Assembly (NCBI RefSeq): GCF_014205275.1
Contig: NZ_JACHND010000001.1
Location: forward strand, 4,402,001 to 4,466,000
DNA from: Sphaerisporangium siamense
GTDB taxonomy: Bacteria; Actinomycetota; Actinomycetes; Streptosporangiales; Streptosporangiaceae
DNA: 64,000 bases
Reading direction: 5' to 3'
Part shown: piece after piece, positions 42,564 through 49,695 of the stretch
Layout: each line of letters starts with the position of its first letter
Numbering within the stretch: position 1 is the first letter of the stretch
Notes under the pieces: generated by a model
The model's input: the letters and a program-made list of their open reading frames with translations, nothing else
The model's database searches: none
Told to the model about the DNA's origin: nothing
Program-made: the position numbers and the translations under genes

Positions 42564-42830
42564 GTGAGCGACGACACCGATGTGCGGCTCGCCCGCATCG
42601 AGGCGAAGGTCGATGTGGTCATCGCGCAGACCGCGACCGAGAAAGCGCGCGTCGACGACCACGAGGTCCGGCTGCGCACGGTCGAGGCGAGCAACACCAG
42701 CAAGGCGGTCGACGACCATGAAGGCCGCATCCGCGCGATCGAGAAGTGGAAGTATGCTCTCCCGCTCGCTACGCTCGCCGCTCTCATCGCTGGGGCGGCT
42801 TCCGTCATCGCCGCCATCAAGGGAGGCTGA
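42564..42830 (+). CDS. XhlA-like small membrane protein, lysis module
   Basis: An 88-aa protein starting GTG 42564 after CGGAGGACTCTCT. A charged N-terminal coiled coil (VRLARIEAKVDVVIAQTATE) is followed by one membrane helix (YALPLATLAALIAGAASVIAA) and a short basic tail, the plan of XhlA/holin-associated proteins. Directly upstream of the endolysin with no gap, so it likely helps endolysin access to the wall. Confidence 0.7.
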   Translation: MSDDTDVRLARIEAKVDVVIAQTATEKARVDDHEVRLRTVEASNTSKAVDDHEGRIRAIEKWKYALPLATLAALIAGAASVIAAIKGG

Positions 42831-43616
42831 ATGTCCATCGACCTGATCACCCGCAAGGCGTGGGGCGCCCGGCCGCCGAAAGGCAGCTACTCCGCGCTGT
42901 CCTCGACCAAGGGCGTCAAGGTCCACTACACCGGCGACCGTGTCGACCCGGGGCTCCTGGATGACCATGACCGGTGCGTCGCCAAGGTGCGGCAGGTGCA
43001 GGCGTTCCACATGAACGGCAACGGCTGGATCGATATCGGCTACAGCATGGTCGCCTGCCCGCACCGCAAGGTCTTCGTCGGCCGCGGCCCTGGGCACGTG
43101 TGCGCGGCCAACGGGGCCGGCCTGAATTCCGCCCACTACGCCGTCCTGGCCCTCGTCGGCAACTCCGGGCTCGTCGAGCCGAACGACGAGCTGCTGCTCG
43201 GCGTGCTGGACGCGATCGACTACCTGCGCGAGCACGGCGGTGCCGGCCACGAGATCAAGGGACACCGCGACGGCTACGCCACCGACTGCCCCGGGGGTGC
43301 GCTGTACGCGTGGGTGCGCAAGGGAGCGCCGCGCCCTGGCGGGAAGTCGCCTGCGCCGACCATCCCGGCCAGCGGCACCAAGTCGCCGCTCTTCCCCGGT
43401 CGGCTGCTCGCCTACCCGCCGGTGGTCCGCGGCGAGGACGTGCGCGTCTGGCAGACGCAGATGAAGCGCCGCGGCTGGGCCATCGACGTGGACGGCGCCT
43501 ACGGGGCCGCCTCGCGCGCGGTGTGCGTGGCGTTCCAGAAGGAGAAGGGCCTGGGTGCCGACGGCGTTGTCGGCCGTGACACCTGGCGCGCGGCGTTCGA
43601 GCTGCCGGTCACCTGA
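42831..43616 (+). CDS. Endolysin, N-acetylmuramoyl-L-alanine amidase with PG-binding domain
   Basis: A 261-aa protein. Residues 1-165 form an amidase_2/PGRP domain: VKVHYTG (zinc His), the core GWIDIGYSMVACPHRKVFVG, and GHRDGYATDCPGG with the second His and the Cys zinc ligands. A Pro-rich linker follows. Residues 195-258 are a PG_binding_1 domain (VRGEDVRVWQTQMKRRG; FQKEKGLGADGVVGRDTW). It cuts the amide bond between muramic acid and the stem peptide. No signal peptide, so a holin is needed. Confidence 0.93.
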   Translation: MSIDLITRKAWGARPPKGSYSALSSTKGVKVHYTGDRVDPGLLDDHDRCVAKVRQVQAFHMNGNGWIDIGYSMVACPHRKVFVGRGPGHVCAANGAGLNSAHYAVLALVGNSGLVEPNDELLLGVLDAIDYLREHGGAGHEIKGHRDGYATDCPGGALYAWVRKGAPRPGGKSPAPTIPASGTKSPLFPGRLLAYPPVVRGEDVRVWQTQMKRRGWAIDVDGAYGAASRAVCVAFQKEKGLGADGVVGRDTWRAAFELPVT

Positions 43617-43660
43617 CAAGCGGCCCGATCTCATCCCGCCTCACATACCGGATCGCTTTG

Positions 43661-43692
43661 GACCTGCGGAGACCCCGCAGGTCTTCTGTTTT
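43661..43692 (+). terminator. Rho-independent terminator after endolysin
   Basis: GACCTGCGG and CCGCAGGTC form a perfect 9-bp stem with a 5-nt loop, followed by TTCTGTTTT. Confidence 0.85.
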
Positions 43693-43715
43693 CGACCTCA
43701 TTTGAGGAGGACGTC

Positions 43716-44036
43716 ATGTCCAATTTCCTGACCAGCCTGGCGCGTACGGCCGCGTCCAAACTCGTCGGTGGCGCGGTCGGCCTGGCCGCCGGGCTCGGCA
43801 TCGCCGTCCCCGCAGAGTTGTCGGAGTCCGCGACCCTGGCGGTGTCCGGCGCGCTGGTCGTTGGCGGCCAGCTCGCCTACTACGTCGCGGCCCGGTGGCT
43901 GGAGCGTGCCTATCCGTGGATCGGGAAGCTGCTGCTGTGGTCGGGCAAGCAGCCGGTGTATGGGCCACAAGCGGCGCTGCCCGCGATGCAGGCCGCCGCG
44001 CAGGCGTCCAGGCGGTTCGGTTCCTCGGCGCGATAA
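43716..44036 (+). CDS. Holin-like membrane protein
   Basis: A 106-aa protein; TTTGAGGAGGACGTC precedes ATG 43716. Two membrane segments (about 14-31 and 40-60, LVGGAVGLAAGLGIAVPAEL then LAVSGALVVGGQLAYYVAAR) and a basic C-terminal tail fit a phage holin or a related lysis-cassette protein. It follows the endolysin across a terminator. Confidence 0.65.
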   Translation: MSNFLTSLARTAASKLVGGAVGLAAGLGIAVPAELSESATLAVSGALVVGGQLAYYVAARWLERAYPWIGKLLLWSGKQPVYGPQAALPAMQAAAQASRRFGSSAR

Positions 44037-44268
44037 ACACGCGTCGGGCACCCGGCAGATACGACCGGCCTCGTCCTCCTCAGGGAGGCGGGGCCGCCTT
44101 TCTGCATCGCCCAGGCGACCTTAACCGGAAAGTGTGGTTCTCTCCGGGGCGACAGGCGAGCGGGGACAGTAACCCGCCTCGTCGCCGACCATGACGGGAG
44201 CCACGAGCCGAGGACGTTAACCCCACCGTCCCCGACCATAGCCTCGGCACAACAGATGGAGGAAGAGG
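44037..44268. other. Intergenic gap after lysis genes
   Basis: No gene seen. A weak hairpin (AGGCG/CGCCT, near 44090) with TTTCT could end the late transcript. The opposite strand holds only shadow frames. GGAGGAAGAGG at 44258 is the Shine-Dalgarno of the next gene. Confidence 0.4.
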
Positions 44269-44712
44269 ATGACCGCGAACGTCAACGACGATGGTCAGGT
44301 GATTTGCCGCTACGACGGCCACACTGACCGGATCGGCTACACAGGGCTGACCGTGGCAGAGTGGCGCGTGACTTCGTATCGGGACCACGAGACCGGGGGG
44401 CGCGCCACCGGCAGGTTGGTGCCCCAGCACGTCCTGTACTGCCGGCGACACAAGTGGGAGTTCCGTATCACGGTCGACGGCCCCGAGGCGGAGGCCCGGC
44501 TGGCAGGCACCCCGCTGCTCTCCCACCCGCGTTACCTCAAGGCCCGGCAGCGCGTGGCCGAGCAGCTCGCCCGCTACCCGGGGCTCCCCTGCCATGACAG
44601 CATCGTCGGCACGCCGGACGGCCGGATCCTCGTGGACGGCCGGCCTGCGCCGTGGGGCAGGAGCCGGCTGGAGTTCGGGGACGGCCTCGCTCCCGAGCTG
44701 CTCATCGCGTAG
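44269..44712 (+). CDS. Hypothetical protein, 147 aa
   Basis: ATG 44269 after a strong GGAGGAAGAGG. Beta-rich, with VLYCRRHKWEFRITVDGPEA and a helix HPRYLKARQRVAEQLARYPG. It is the last rightward gene of the late region. Not recognised as a virion or lysis protein, so it may be an accessory gene of the lysogen. Confidence 0.6.
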   Translation: MTANVNDDGQVICRYDGHTDRIGYTGLTVAEWRVTSYRDHETGGRATGRLVPQHVLYCRRHKWEFRITVDGPEAEARLAGTPLLSHPRYLKARQRVAEQLARYPGLPCHDSIVGTPDGRILVDGRPAPWGRSRLEFGDGLAPELLIA

Positions 44713-44781
44713 CCGCCGAGGCGCGCCGCGCGGGGGCCGCCACGACCGGGCTCTCACGCCTGGCTGTGGAGGCCCCCTCGG

Positions 44782-44922
44782 CTACCAGTCGAGCCGGTCG
44801 GGGTCCTCGTCGGGGTCGTGTGGGTTGTCGCGGTGTGCCACCCACGCCAACGCCAGGCAGCCCGCAGTGAACAGGAAGGCGATCGTCAGCGCTGCGATGT
44901 CGCCGCCGGTGAGGTGCTCCAA
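44782..44922 (-). CDS. Small membrane protein, 46 aa
   Basis: TTG 44922 with AGAAGAGGCACATCTCC upstream. One membrane helix (IAALTIAFLFTAGCLALAWV) followed by an Asp/Pro-rich tail (DPDEDPDRLDW). It reads cleanly as a single-pass protein and lies at the end of the leftward cassette. Function unknown. Confidence 0.5.
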   Translation of the reverse strand: MEHLTGGDIAALTIAFLFTAGCLALAWVAHRDNPHDPDEDPDRLDW

Positions 44923-44997
44923 GGAGATGTGCCTCTTCTCTGATGGTGGAGTTGACGCGGCGGGCCCGGCCCCTCACGGCTCAGACCCGCCGCGCGT

Positions 44998-45477
44998 CTA
45001 TCGGCGTGACCGAGCAGGATCCGAAGCCAGCGCCGCCCGGTGTCCGGGTGGAGCGTCGGCTATGTTGGGCTCGGCGGTGCCCTGGGCTGGTGGGGCCGGT
45101 TCGTCGTAGAGCGGGGGGCGGCCTGCCTGGCGTAGTGCCTCGTTGACCGCCGTGCGCAGCGAGGTGAAGCGCCGCAGGTGGTTGCGCACGGTGATCTCGC
45201 TTCTGCCTATCCTGATCGCGGCCCTGGGGATGGACAGCCCGGAGGCCAGGAGCGGCGGCAGCCGCGGGTGCCAGCTGGTGTCGATGGGCGGGCCGTACAG
45301 CCGCCGATGCCGCAGGCGATGCGCTGTGGAGTGGAAGGCAGGGTCGGCCTGGAAGTGCTTGGTGAGGGTGGCGGTGCTCACGCCGAGCTTGCCGACGGCG
45401 ACCTTGAAGCTCAGACCGCCGCGCACCAGACGCAGGAACTCGCCGTGCCAGCTGATGTCCTTACGAGGCGCCATCAT
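44998..45477 (-). CDS. Protein with two helix-turn-helix segments
   Basis: A 159-aa protein from ATG 45477 (or 45474), overlapping the upstream stop. Two homologous halves each look like a small HTH: SFKVAVGKLGVSTATLTKHF and SIPRAAIRIGRSEITVRNHL, each preceded by a W-rich segment (DISWHGEFLRLVRGGL; DTSWHPRLPPLLASGL). This internal duplication suggests binding to paired DNA sites. The C-terminus is disordered. Last regulatory gene of the leftward cassette. Confidence 0.6.
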   Translation of the reverse strand: MMAPRKDISWHGEFLRLVRGGLSFKVAVGKLGVSTATLTKHFQADPAFHSTAHRLRHRRLYGPPIDTSWHPRLPPLLASGLSIPRAAIRIGRSEITVRNHLRRFTSLRTAVNEALRQAGRPPLYDEPAPPAQGTAEPNIADAPPGHRAALASDPARSRR

Positions 45478-45788
45478 CGGGCCCGGCCAAGCAGGATTCG
45501 CTCCCACAGCCGTTCCGCGTCGGCGTGACGCATTGGCTCGGTCTCGGTGACTTCGGGCCGGGCGAGGATGTGACGGCGCCGCTCGCAGCGCACCCAGGCC
45601 CGGCCGCCGCCGGCCACCAGGTAGTAGACGACCAGGCGGCATCCGCACGTCCAGCGCAGCACTCGCTCGCGGTCGGTGCGGGGCGCGTAGGCCAGCCACG
45701 TCAGACGCTCGGCGGCTCGGCCGGCGAGGTGGTGGACGTGCGGTCCGTGGTCGGCGTACCCGGCGGTCGCCTTCAGCGCCTCACCCAC
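45474..45788 (-). CDS. Hypothetical protein, 104 aa
   Basis: GTG 45788 overlaps the upstream gene by 8 nt; its stop overlaps the next start as ATGA. Contains WTCGCRLVVYYLVAGGGRAW and a further Cys (RCERRRHILARP), possibly a zinc-stabilised beta domain. Member of the leftward coupled cassette; role unknown. Confidence 0.5.
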   Translation of the reverse strand: MGEALKATAGYADHGPHVHHLAGRAAERLTWLAYAPRTDRERVLRWTCGCRLVVYYLVAGGGRAWVRCERRRHILARPEVTETEPMRHADAERLWERILLGRAR

Positions 45789-46188
45789 GGCGGTCCCGTT
45801 CCGCGCGGGCCTGGTCGCCGAGCACGACCAGGTCGATGCCGAGTCGGCTGGCCTCGCCGGGCGTCAGCTGCACGAGGGGGCGCTCGTCGACCCGCAGGTG
45901 GATGCGTGGGCCCTCCTCGCCGGGGCACTGCACCAGGTCGGTGAACAGCATCGCGTGCCGCCCGGCGAACAGCAGCGGCACCCTGCGGAGCTGCCCACGA
46001 TGCACGCCCGGGATGTCGTCGTCGTAGTGCCCCTCGCACCAGTCAGGACAGGATGAAGGGCCGGGCGGCACGGCGGCGTCCGCTCCCTCGGGAAGCGGGA
46101 CGGCCGCCGGGCCTGTCGAGGGGAGATCGGGCAGGACGGCCCGGCGGGGTCCGCCTGGGAAGCTGGATGGGCCGCCGGGCCTGCTCAT
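45781..46188 (-). CDS. DUF6907-like protein
   Basis: A 135-aa protein from ATG 46188 (ATGA overlap). A disordered Pro-rich start, then SCPDWCEGHYDDD and HRGQLRRVPLLFAG, ending with HLRVDERPLVQLTPGEASRL. The CPxWC...H...HxG layout is characteristic of the actinobacterial DUF6907 family of small proteins, function unknown. Part of the leftward cassette. Confidence 0.6.
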   Translation of the reverse strand: MSRPGGPSSFPGGPRRAVLPDLPSTGPAAVPLPEGADAAVPPGPSSCPDWCEGHYDDDIPGVHRGQLRRVPLLFAGRHAMLFTDLVQCPGEEGPRIHLRVDERPLVQLTPGEASRLGIDLVVLGDQARAERDRRG

Positions 46189-46589
46189 GGGTTTCCCTCG
46201 CCCTCGGGTACCGCGACGGCCAGGCTGTCGCGGAGCTTGCCGGAGATGTCGTCCTGCGCCGAGACCTCCATCACCAGGTCCAGCGCGGTGCGCCGCGCGA
46301 TGCAGGGGTACAGCCCGGCGGCACGCTCGGCGGCGCCGAGCCGGGCGCGACGGAACGCCCACCAGCCGCCAGTTCGGCCGTCCGAGCGGCGCACGCAGGT
46401 GATCCGCCACGCGGGGTAGTCCCGGTTGAGCGCGGCGAGCTGGTACTCCACGGCCAGTGCCATATGCCATGCCTCGCCGGTGTGCCCGCCGTGGCGGGGC
46501 ATGTACCCGCCGACGGTGCGGGCGCCTCTGCACATGCCGTACACGTCCGGTACGCCGCCGCGGCGTGTGCGCTTGCCGGGGCGGCTCAT
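46185..46589 (-). CDS. Hypothetical protein, 134 aa
   Basis: ATG 46589 overlaps the upstream stop by 4 nt. Basic N-terminus, then MALAVEYQLAALNRDYPAWR and a W-rich core (GRTGGWWAFRRARLGA) ending with a short disordered tail. I associate this W-rich pattern with small hypothetical actinobacterial proteins. Function unknown. Confidence 0.5.
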   Translation of the reverse strand: MSRPGKRTRRGGVPDVYGMCRGARTVGGYMPRHGGHTGEAWHMALAVEYQLAALNRDYPAWRITCVRRSDGRTGGWWAFRRARLGAAERAAGLYPCIARRTALDLVMEVSAQDDISGKLRDSLAVAVPEGEGNP

Positions 46590-46867
46590 GCCACCCTCCC
46601 CGGCTGTATCGCGGCCATCGCGTCCATCTCGCCCTCGCGCATCCGCTCGCGCAGCTCCTCGGGCGTGGGCGCGTCGACCATCAGGGCCACCGGGCAGCAG
46701 GTGGCGAAGGCGTAGTAGCGGCGGCTCCACAGGCCGTAGATCACCTGCCAGCCCGGTTCGAGCTGGTCGAGCTGTGCGGCCGTGGCCTTCTTGTCCTCGT
46801 CCCACCGGATCGGCTGGACGTCGGTGACGGGGGCGCCTTCCTCGTGCCGCCCCGCCGGGCGGCTCAC
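46586..46867 (-). CDS. Hypothetical protein, 93 aa
   Basis: GTG 46867 overlaps the upstream stop (GTGA). Contains LEPGWQVIYGLWSRRYYAFA followed by a CC pair and PTPEELRERMREGE. The pattern 'W-x-V-x-Y-G-x-W-S-R-R-Y-x-A-F' looks like a small alpha/beta domain. No function known; coupled in the leftward cassette. Confidence 0.5.
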   Translation of the reverse strand: MSRPAGRHEEGAPVTDVQPIRWDEDKKATAAQLDQLEPGWQVIYGLWSRRYYAFATCCPVALMVDAPTPEELRERMREGEMDAMAAIQPGRVA

Positions 46868-47244
46868 GCCGCCGCTCCATGCCGGTGCGATAGGCGCCGG
46901 CTGCCCGTGGTCGGGATGTCGGGCGCGCGGCCCCGGCCGTGCGCGACGACGTCGACGGGGCGGCCCGAGGTGTCCAGCAGGCGACCGGCGGGCGGGTGGA
47001 CCGCGACCGGGCGCGCGGGGGCCGACGGGAAGGACGCGCACAGGCCCAGGCGTCGCCGGGAGGCCATACGGGCGCGCATCTGCGCCGGAGTCGGCTGCTC
47101 CCACTGGTGGGCACGGCGGTGCGGCAGGCTCGTGGCGTCGTGGGAGTAGGGCGGGTGCCCACACCAACGGCACCCGAGCGGCTTGGGCGGGGTGTCCGCA
47201 CTCCAGCGGACACGTACAGCGCGAATGCCTCTAATCTGTGGCAT
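46864..47244 (-). CDS. First gene of leftward cassette, CxxC protein
   Basis: A 126-aa protein; ATG 47244 follows ATGGAGGTCCGATCC. It carries CRWCGHPPYSH, a metal-knuckle-like motif, within an Arg/Pro-rich, poorly conserved chain. As the promoter-proximal gene opposite the XRE regulator, it heads a five- to six-gene unit likely controlled by the dyad at 47371-47399. Confidence 0.5.
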   Translation of the reverse strand: MPQIRGIRAVRVRWSADTPPKPLGCRWCGHPPYSHDATSLPHRRAHQWEQPTPAQMRARMASRRRLGLCASFPSAPARPVAVHPPAGRLLDTSGRPVDVVAHGRGRAPDIPTTGSRRLSHRHGAAA

Positions 47245-47370
47245 GGATCGGACCTCCATCCGATCAAGGCCCCGGGCCCCCGGTGTTCGCGCACCGGGCC
47301 GGGGCCGCCCTACTGGCGCATCAGGTATCCATCACAACCTGCGGTCTTCCGTGCACGGGAGGTGCGCATG

Positions 47371-47399
47371 GGGGACACTGGGTCATGGTGAGTGTCCCC
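47371..47399. promoter_or_regulatory. Perfect 9-bp dyad operator between divergent genes
   Basis: GGGGACACT and AGTGTCCCC flank an 11-bp spacer (20-bp centre-to-centre), between the leftward cassette and the XRE/TPR gene. This is the size and symmetry of a dimeric HTH operator. It overlaps the GTG at 47392, which argues that the regulator starts further on at 47422. Confidence 0.65.
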
Positions 47400-47421
47400 T
47401 TACCTCAGTGAAGAGGTGCTT

Positions 47422-48804
47422 GTGGTGGCCGATAGCAGACCCCGGTACGCCCAGCGTTTACGCGATGAGCGACGTCGCCGGGGTTGGTCGCAGAAGGAGA
47501 TGGCCAGGCAGATCGCCGACGCCGCCGCCTCGCTGGGGGTGTCTCTGCCAGAGCGTGAGTCGGTCACCAGGCGCATCAAGGACTGGGAGGCCGGCAGGCA
47601 TCGGCCGAAAGACCCCTACCCCGCGCTGTACTCTCGTGCCTTCGGAGTGGACGAGGGCGCTCTGTTCAGCGATTCGGTGGACTCGTCCCCAAGTTACGCT
47701 GAGGATGAGGTTCTGACAGGTTTCGTCGAGGAGGTAGAGCCGACGAAACGTCGCGAGGTCCTGAAGTTGGGGCTGGTCTCCGTAGCCCCCGAGATGTTGC
47801 GGCGGGTCCTACGCGAAACTGCGGGCGACGCGATGGAGTTCACCCGACGCGCAGGAGTCACCGCGCTTGGTGCCGGCACGCTCATGCACCTTGAGGCGGT
47901 TGTTGCTGGGCTCAATCGCAGCTACAGCATCGAGTCGCCGATCGAGCTGTTCAGCGTGGCAAGGGCGTACCGAGTCCGCGTCGGGCAAATGATTCAAGGG
48001 CCGACCACGCTCAAACAGGCGCGAGAGCTGTATGTGCATGCGGCGTGGCTATCAGAAATGCTTGCTTGGTTGGCTCATGACCTCGGAGACCCGCTGACCG
48101 CCGAGGCATGGGCGATCGACTCGTTCGAGCACGCCGACCAAGCCGGGCACGATGAGTTGTGCGCATGGGCCACCGACGCCATGGCATCGATCGCCCTCTA
48201 CATGGACCGGCCCGCCCGTGCGATCGATGCCGCTCGCCGGGGCATGTCGAAGGCGTCTCCAAATCATCCCTTGGCGATCCGGCTGCGCGCACAGGCCGCC
48301 CGTGCACATGCCCGACTCGGGCAACGCGAGGAATGCGAAGAACTCCTCCGCGACGCCGGCCAACGATACGAGCGGCTTCCGGCTCGTGCGCCGATGCGCT
48401 TCTCCGTCGACACCGGCAACTTGGCATCATTCGCGATGACTGCTTATCCAGCATCGTCCTATATCTGGCTCGGCGACGCCGCAAGTGGCGACTTCGAGAA
48501 AGCGAAACTGTACGCGCAATCGGCGATCAGCGCTCATGAAGCCCTCCCGGACACTGCTCGCTCTCCGAGCAGAGAGGCGATCGCACGCATCGACCTTGCC
48601 ATCGCGATGGCCGCATTGGGCGCGCCGGATGAGGCCACTGACCTGGGACGCCAAGCGCTTTCTACCACGCGTCTGGTTGATTCTGTCCGATCCAGGGCAG
48701 GTGATCTCGACCGCGTACTGATCGCTCGGTATCCCAAACTAGGACTTGTGCAGCACTTCCGTGAGGCATTCGTACAGATGTCCCGCAACGCGATAACGAC
48801 CTAG
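47422..48804 (+). CDS. XRE-family regulator with TPR domain
   Basis: A 460-aa protein from GTG 47422 (GAAGAGG upstream); the frame is open from GTG 47392, inside the dyad. Residues 10-75 form an XRE helix-turn-helix (RLRDERRRRGWSQKEMARQI; SVTRRIKDWEAGR). From about residue 170 a series of TPR-like helix pairs follows (ARELYVHAAWLSEMLAWLAH; AARRGMSKASPNHPLAIRLR). This matches actinobacterial XRE/TPR regulators, some of which respond to peptides or stress. Codon use is less GC-rich than the phage genes. Likely represses itself and the divergent cassette. Confidence 0.75.
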   Translation: MVADSRPRYAQRLRDERRRRGWSQKEMARQIADAAASLGVSLPERESVTRRIKDWEAGRHRPKDPYPALYSRAFGVDEGALFSDSVDSSPSYAEDEVLTGFVEEVEPTKRREVLKLGLVSVAPEMLRRVLRETAGDAMEFTRRAGVTALGAGTLMHLEAVVAGLNRSYSIESPIELFSVARAYRVRVGQMIQGPTTLKQARELYVHAAWLSEMLAWLAHDLGDPLTAEAWAIDSFEHADQAGHDELCAWATDAMASIALYMDRPARAIDAARRGMSKASPNHPLAIRLRAQAARAHARLGQREECEELLRDAGQRYERLPARAPMRFSVDTGNLASFAMTAYPASSYIWLGDAASGDFEKAKLYAQSAISAHEALPDTARSPSREAIARIDLAIAMAALGAPDEATDLGRQALSTTRLVDSVRSRAGDLDRVLIARYPKLGLVQHFREAFVQMSRNAITT

Positions 48805-48807
48805 GAA

Positions 48808-49164
48808 GTGACGTTGAACGACCCCGCACCCAAGAGCGAGCTGAACATTCGCAAGCCCTATTTCCAGCTCATTGTGAACGGCGCGAAGACGGTTGAGGTT
48901 CGCGTCGGTTACCCGAGGATGCGAAAGATCCGCCCTGGGCACATGTTGACGTTCGTGTCCGGCGACGATCGTGTGACGACCAGAGTGACGCGGGTCACCG
49001 AGTATGCCTCTTTCGAGGAAATGCTAGATCGCGAGGATCCCCGATTGATCGGCGGAGACCTCGGCGAGAATCCTGAAAACTTGCTCGCCGTGATCCGCAG
49101 CATCTATCCGCCAGAAAAGGAACGACTCGGCGTCCTCGCGATCGAGATCGATATAGCCACCTAG
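48808..49164 (+). CDS. ASCH-domain protein
   Basis: A 118-aa protein; GTG 48808 lies 3 nt after the XRE stop with AGGAAG before it. It has the ASCH pattern: LNIRKPYFQLIVNGAKTVEV (K and E of the binding cleft), a beta-barrel, MLTFVSGDDRVTTRVTRVTE and the closing LGVLAIEIDI. ASCH proteins bind RNA or modified nucleosides. Its co-transcription with an XRE/TPR regulator suggests a regulatory or defence pair; that is inference. Confidence 0.75.
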   Translation: MTLNDPAPKSELNIRKPYFQLIVNGAKTVEVRVGYPRMRKIRPGHMLTFVSGDDRVTTRVTRVTEYASFEEMLDREDPRLIGGDLGENPENLLAVIRSIYPPEKERLGVLAIEIDIAT

Positions 49165-49611
49165 GCGACTGCCTGCCAACTCTGGCGATGCCCGCGACGG
49201 TTGCAATCGGGACCTCCTGCTGGGCGCCCGTGGGGCGGCCCCTCCCGGACATGCGAGAACGCCCCGCCAGAGATGACGGGGCATTCTGCATGGGCGGTTC
49301 AGGTGGTGGCGGCATCCCCCGCCACGTCGCGGCCCTTACCGGCATGCCGGGCTGTGCACGCGCCGAGCTCGTCACCGTCGGCCGCGCGCTGCCGCGCGAC
49401 CTATGCGGGGTTGACGCCGCCCGGGATGCGCCTGGCGGTGGCCTCGGAGGAGGGCGGGGCCGCGCGGCTGTGGCGCCTGGGAAGCGCACGGGTGCTCGCG
49501 CGGCCGAGCCCTCGCCCGGTGTGGCATCGGCCACGAGGAGGAAGAATAAGGAAGCTTCCTTACCGTTCCTATAGGACTTGCGACATCGGTATGGATTACG
49601 TCAACTTCTGT
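49165..49611. other. Intergenic stretch with weak terminator, no certain gene
   Basis: GCCCCG / CGGGGC (49261-49282) with ATTCT forms a probable terminator for the XRE/ASCH unit. Frames at 49188-49574 and 49201-49695 (+) are open but Gly/Arg/Pro-rich, lack a Shine-Dalgarno and resemble no protein. I would not annotate them. Confidence 0.4.
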
Positions 49612-49695
49612 TCATCTTGTGCCGGTGCGTCGCGGAGAAATTCCAGCGGCCTCCAGGCTTCGCCGGCGGCGCTCGCGAAGGTCGACCACGCCTAG
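49612..49695 (-). pseudogene. 3' fragment of split helix-turn-helix gene
   Basis: Holds the last 27 codons (GVVDLRERRRRSLEAAGI, then SPRRTGTR and TGA) of the gene whose 5' part is at 52149-52464. Removing both insertion sequences and all but one CTAG rejoins the two parts in frame. Confidence 0.75.
49692..49695. repeat. CTAG target copy, left flank of IS701-type element
   Basis: CTAG directly precedes the left inverted repeat. Identical copies lie at 51127-51130 and 52149-52152. Confidence 0.75.

Noticed and set aside
44040-44110. Strong terminator after the holin-like gene
   Set aside because: The only hairpin (AGGCG/CGCCT) is short and poorly followed by U; noted as weak only.
49188-49695. 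Two overlapping + strand frames before the IS701-type element
   Set aside because: No Shine-Dalgarno, compositionally biased; one runs through the 3' end of the split HTH gene on the other strand.
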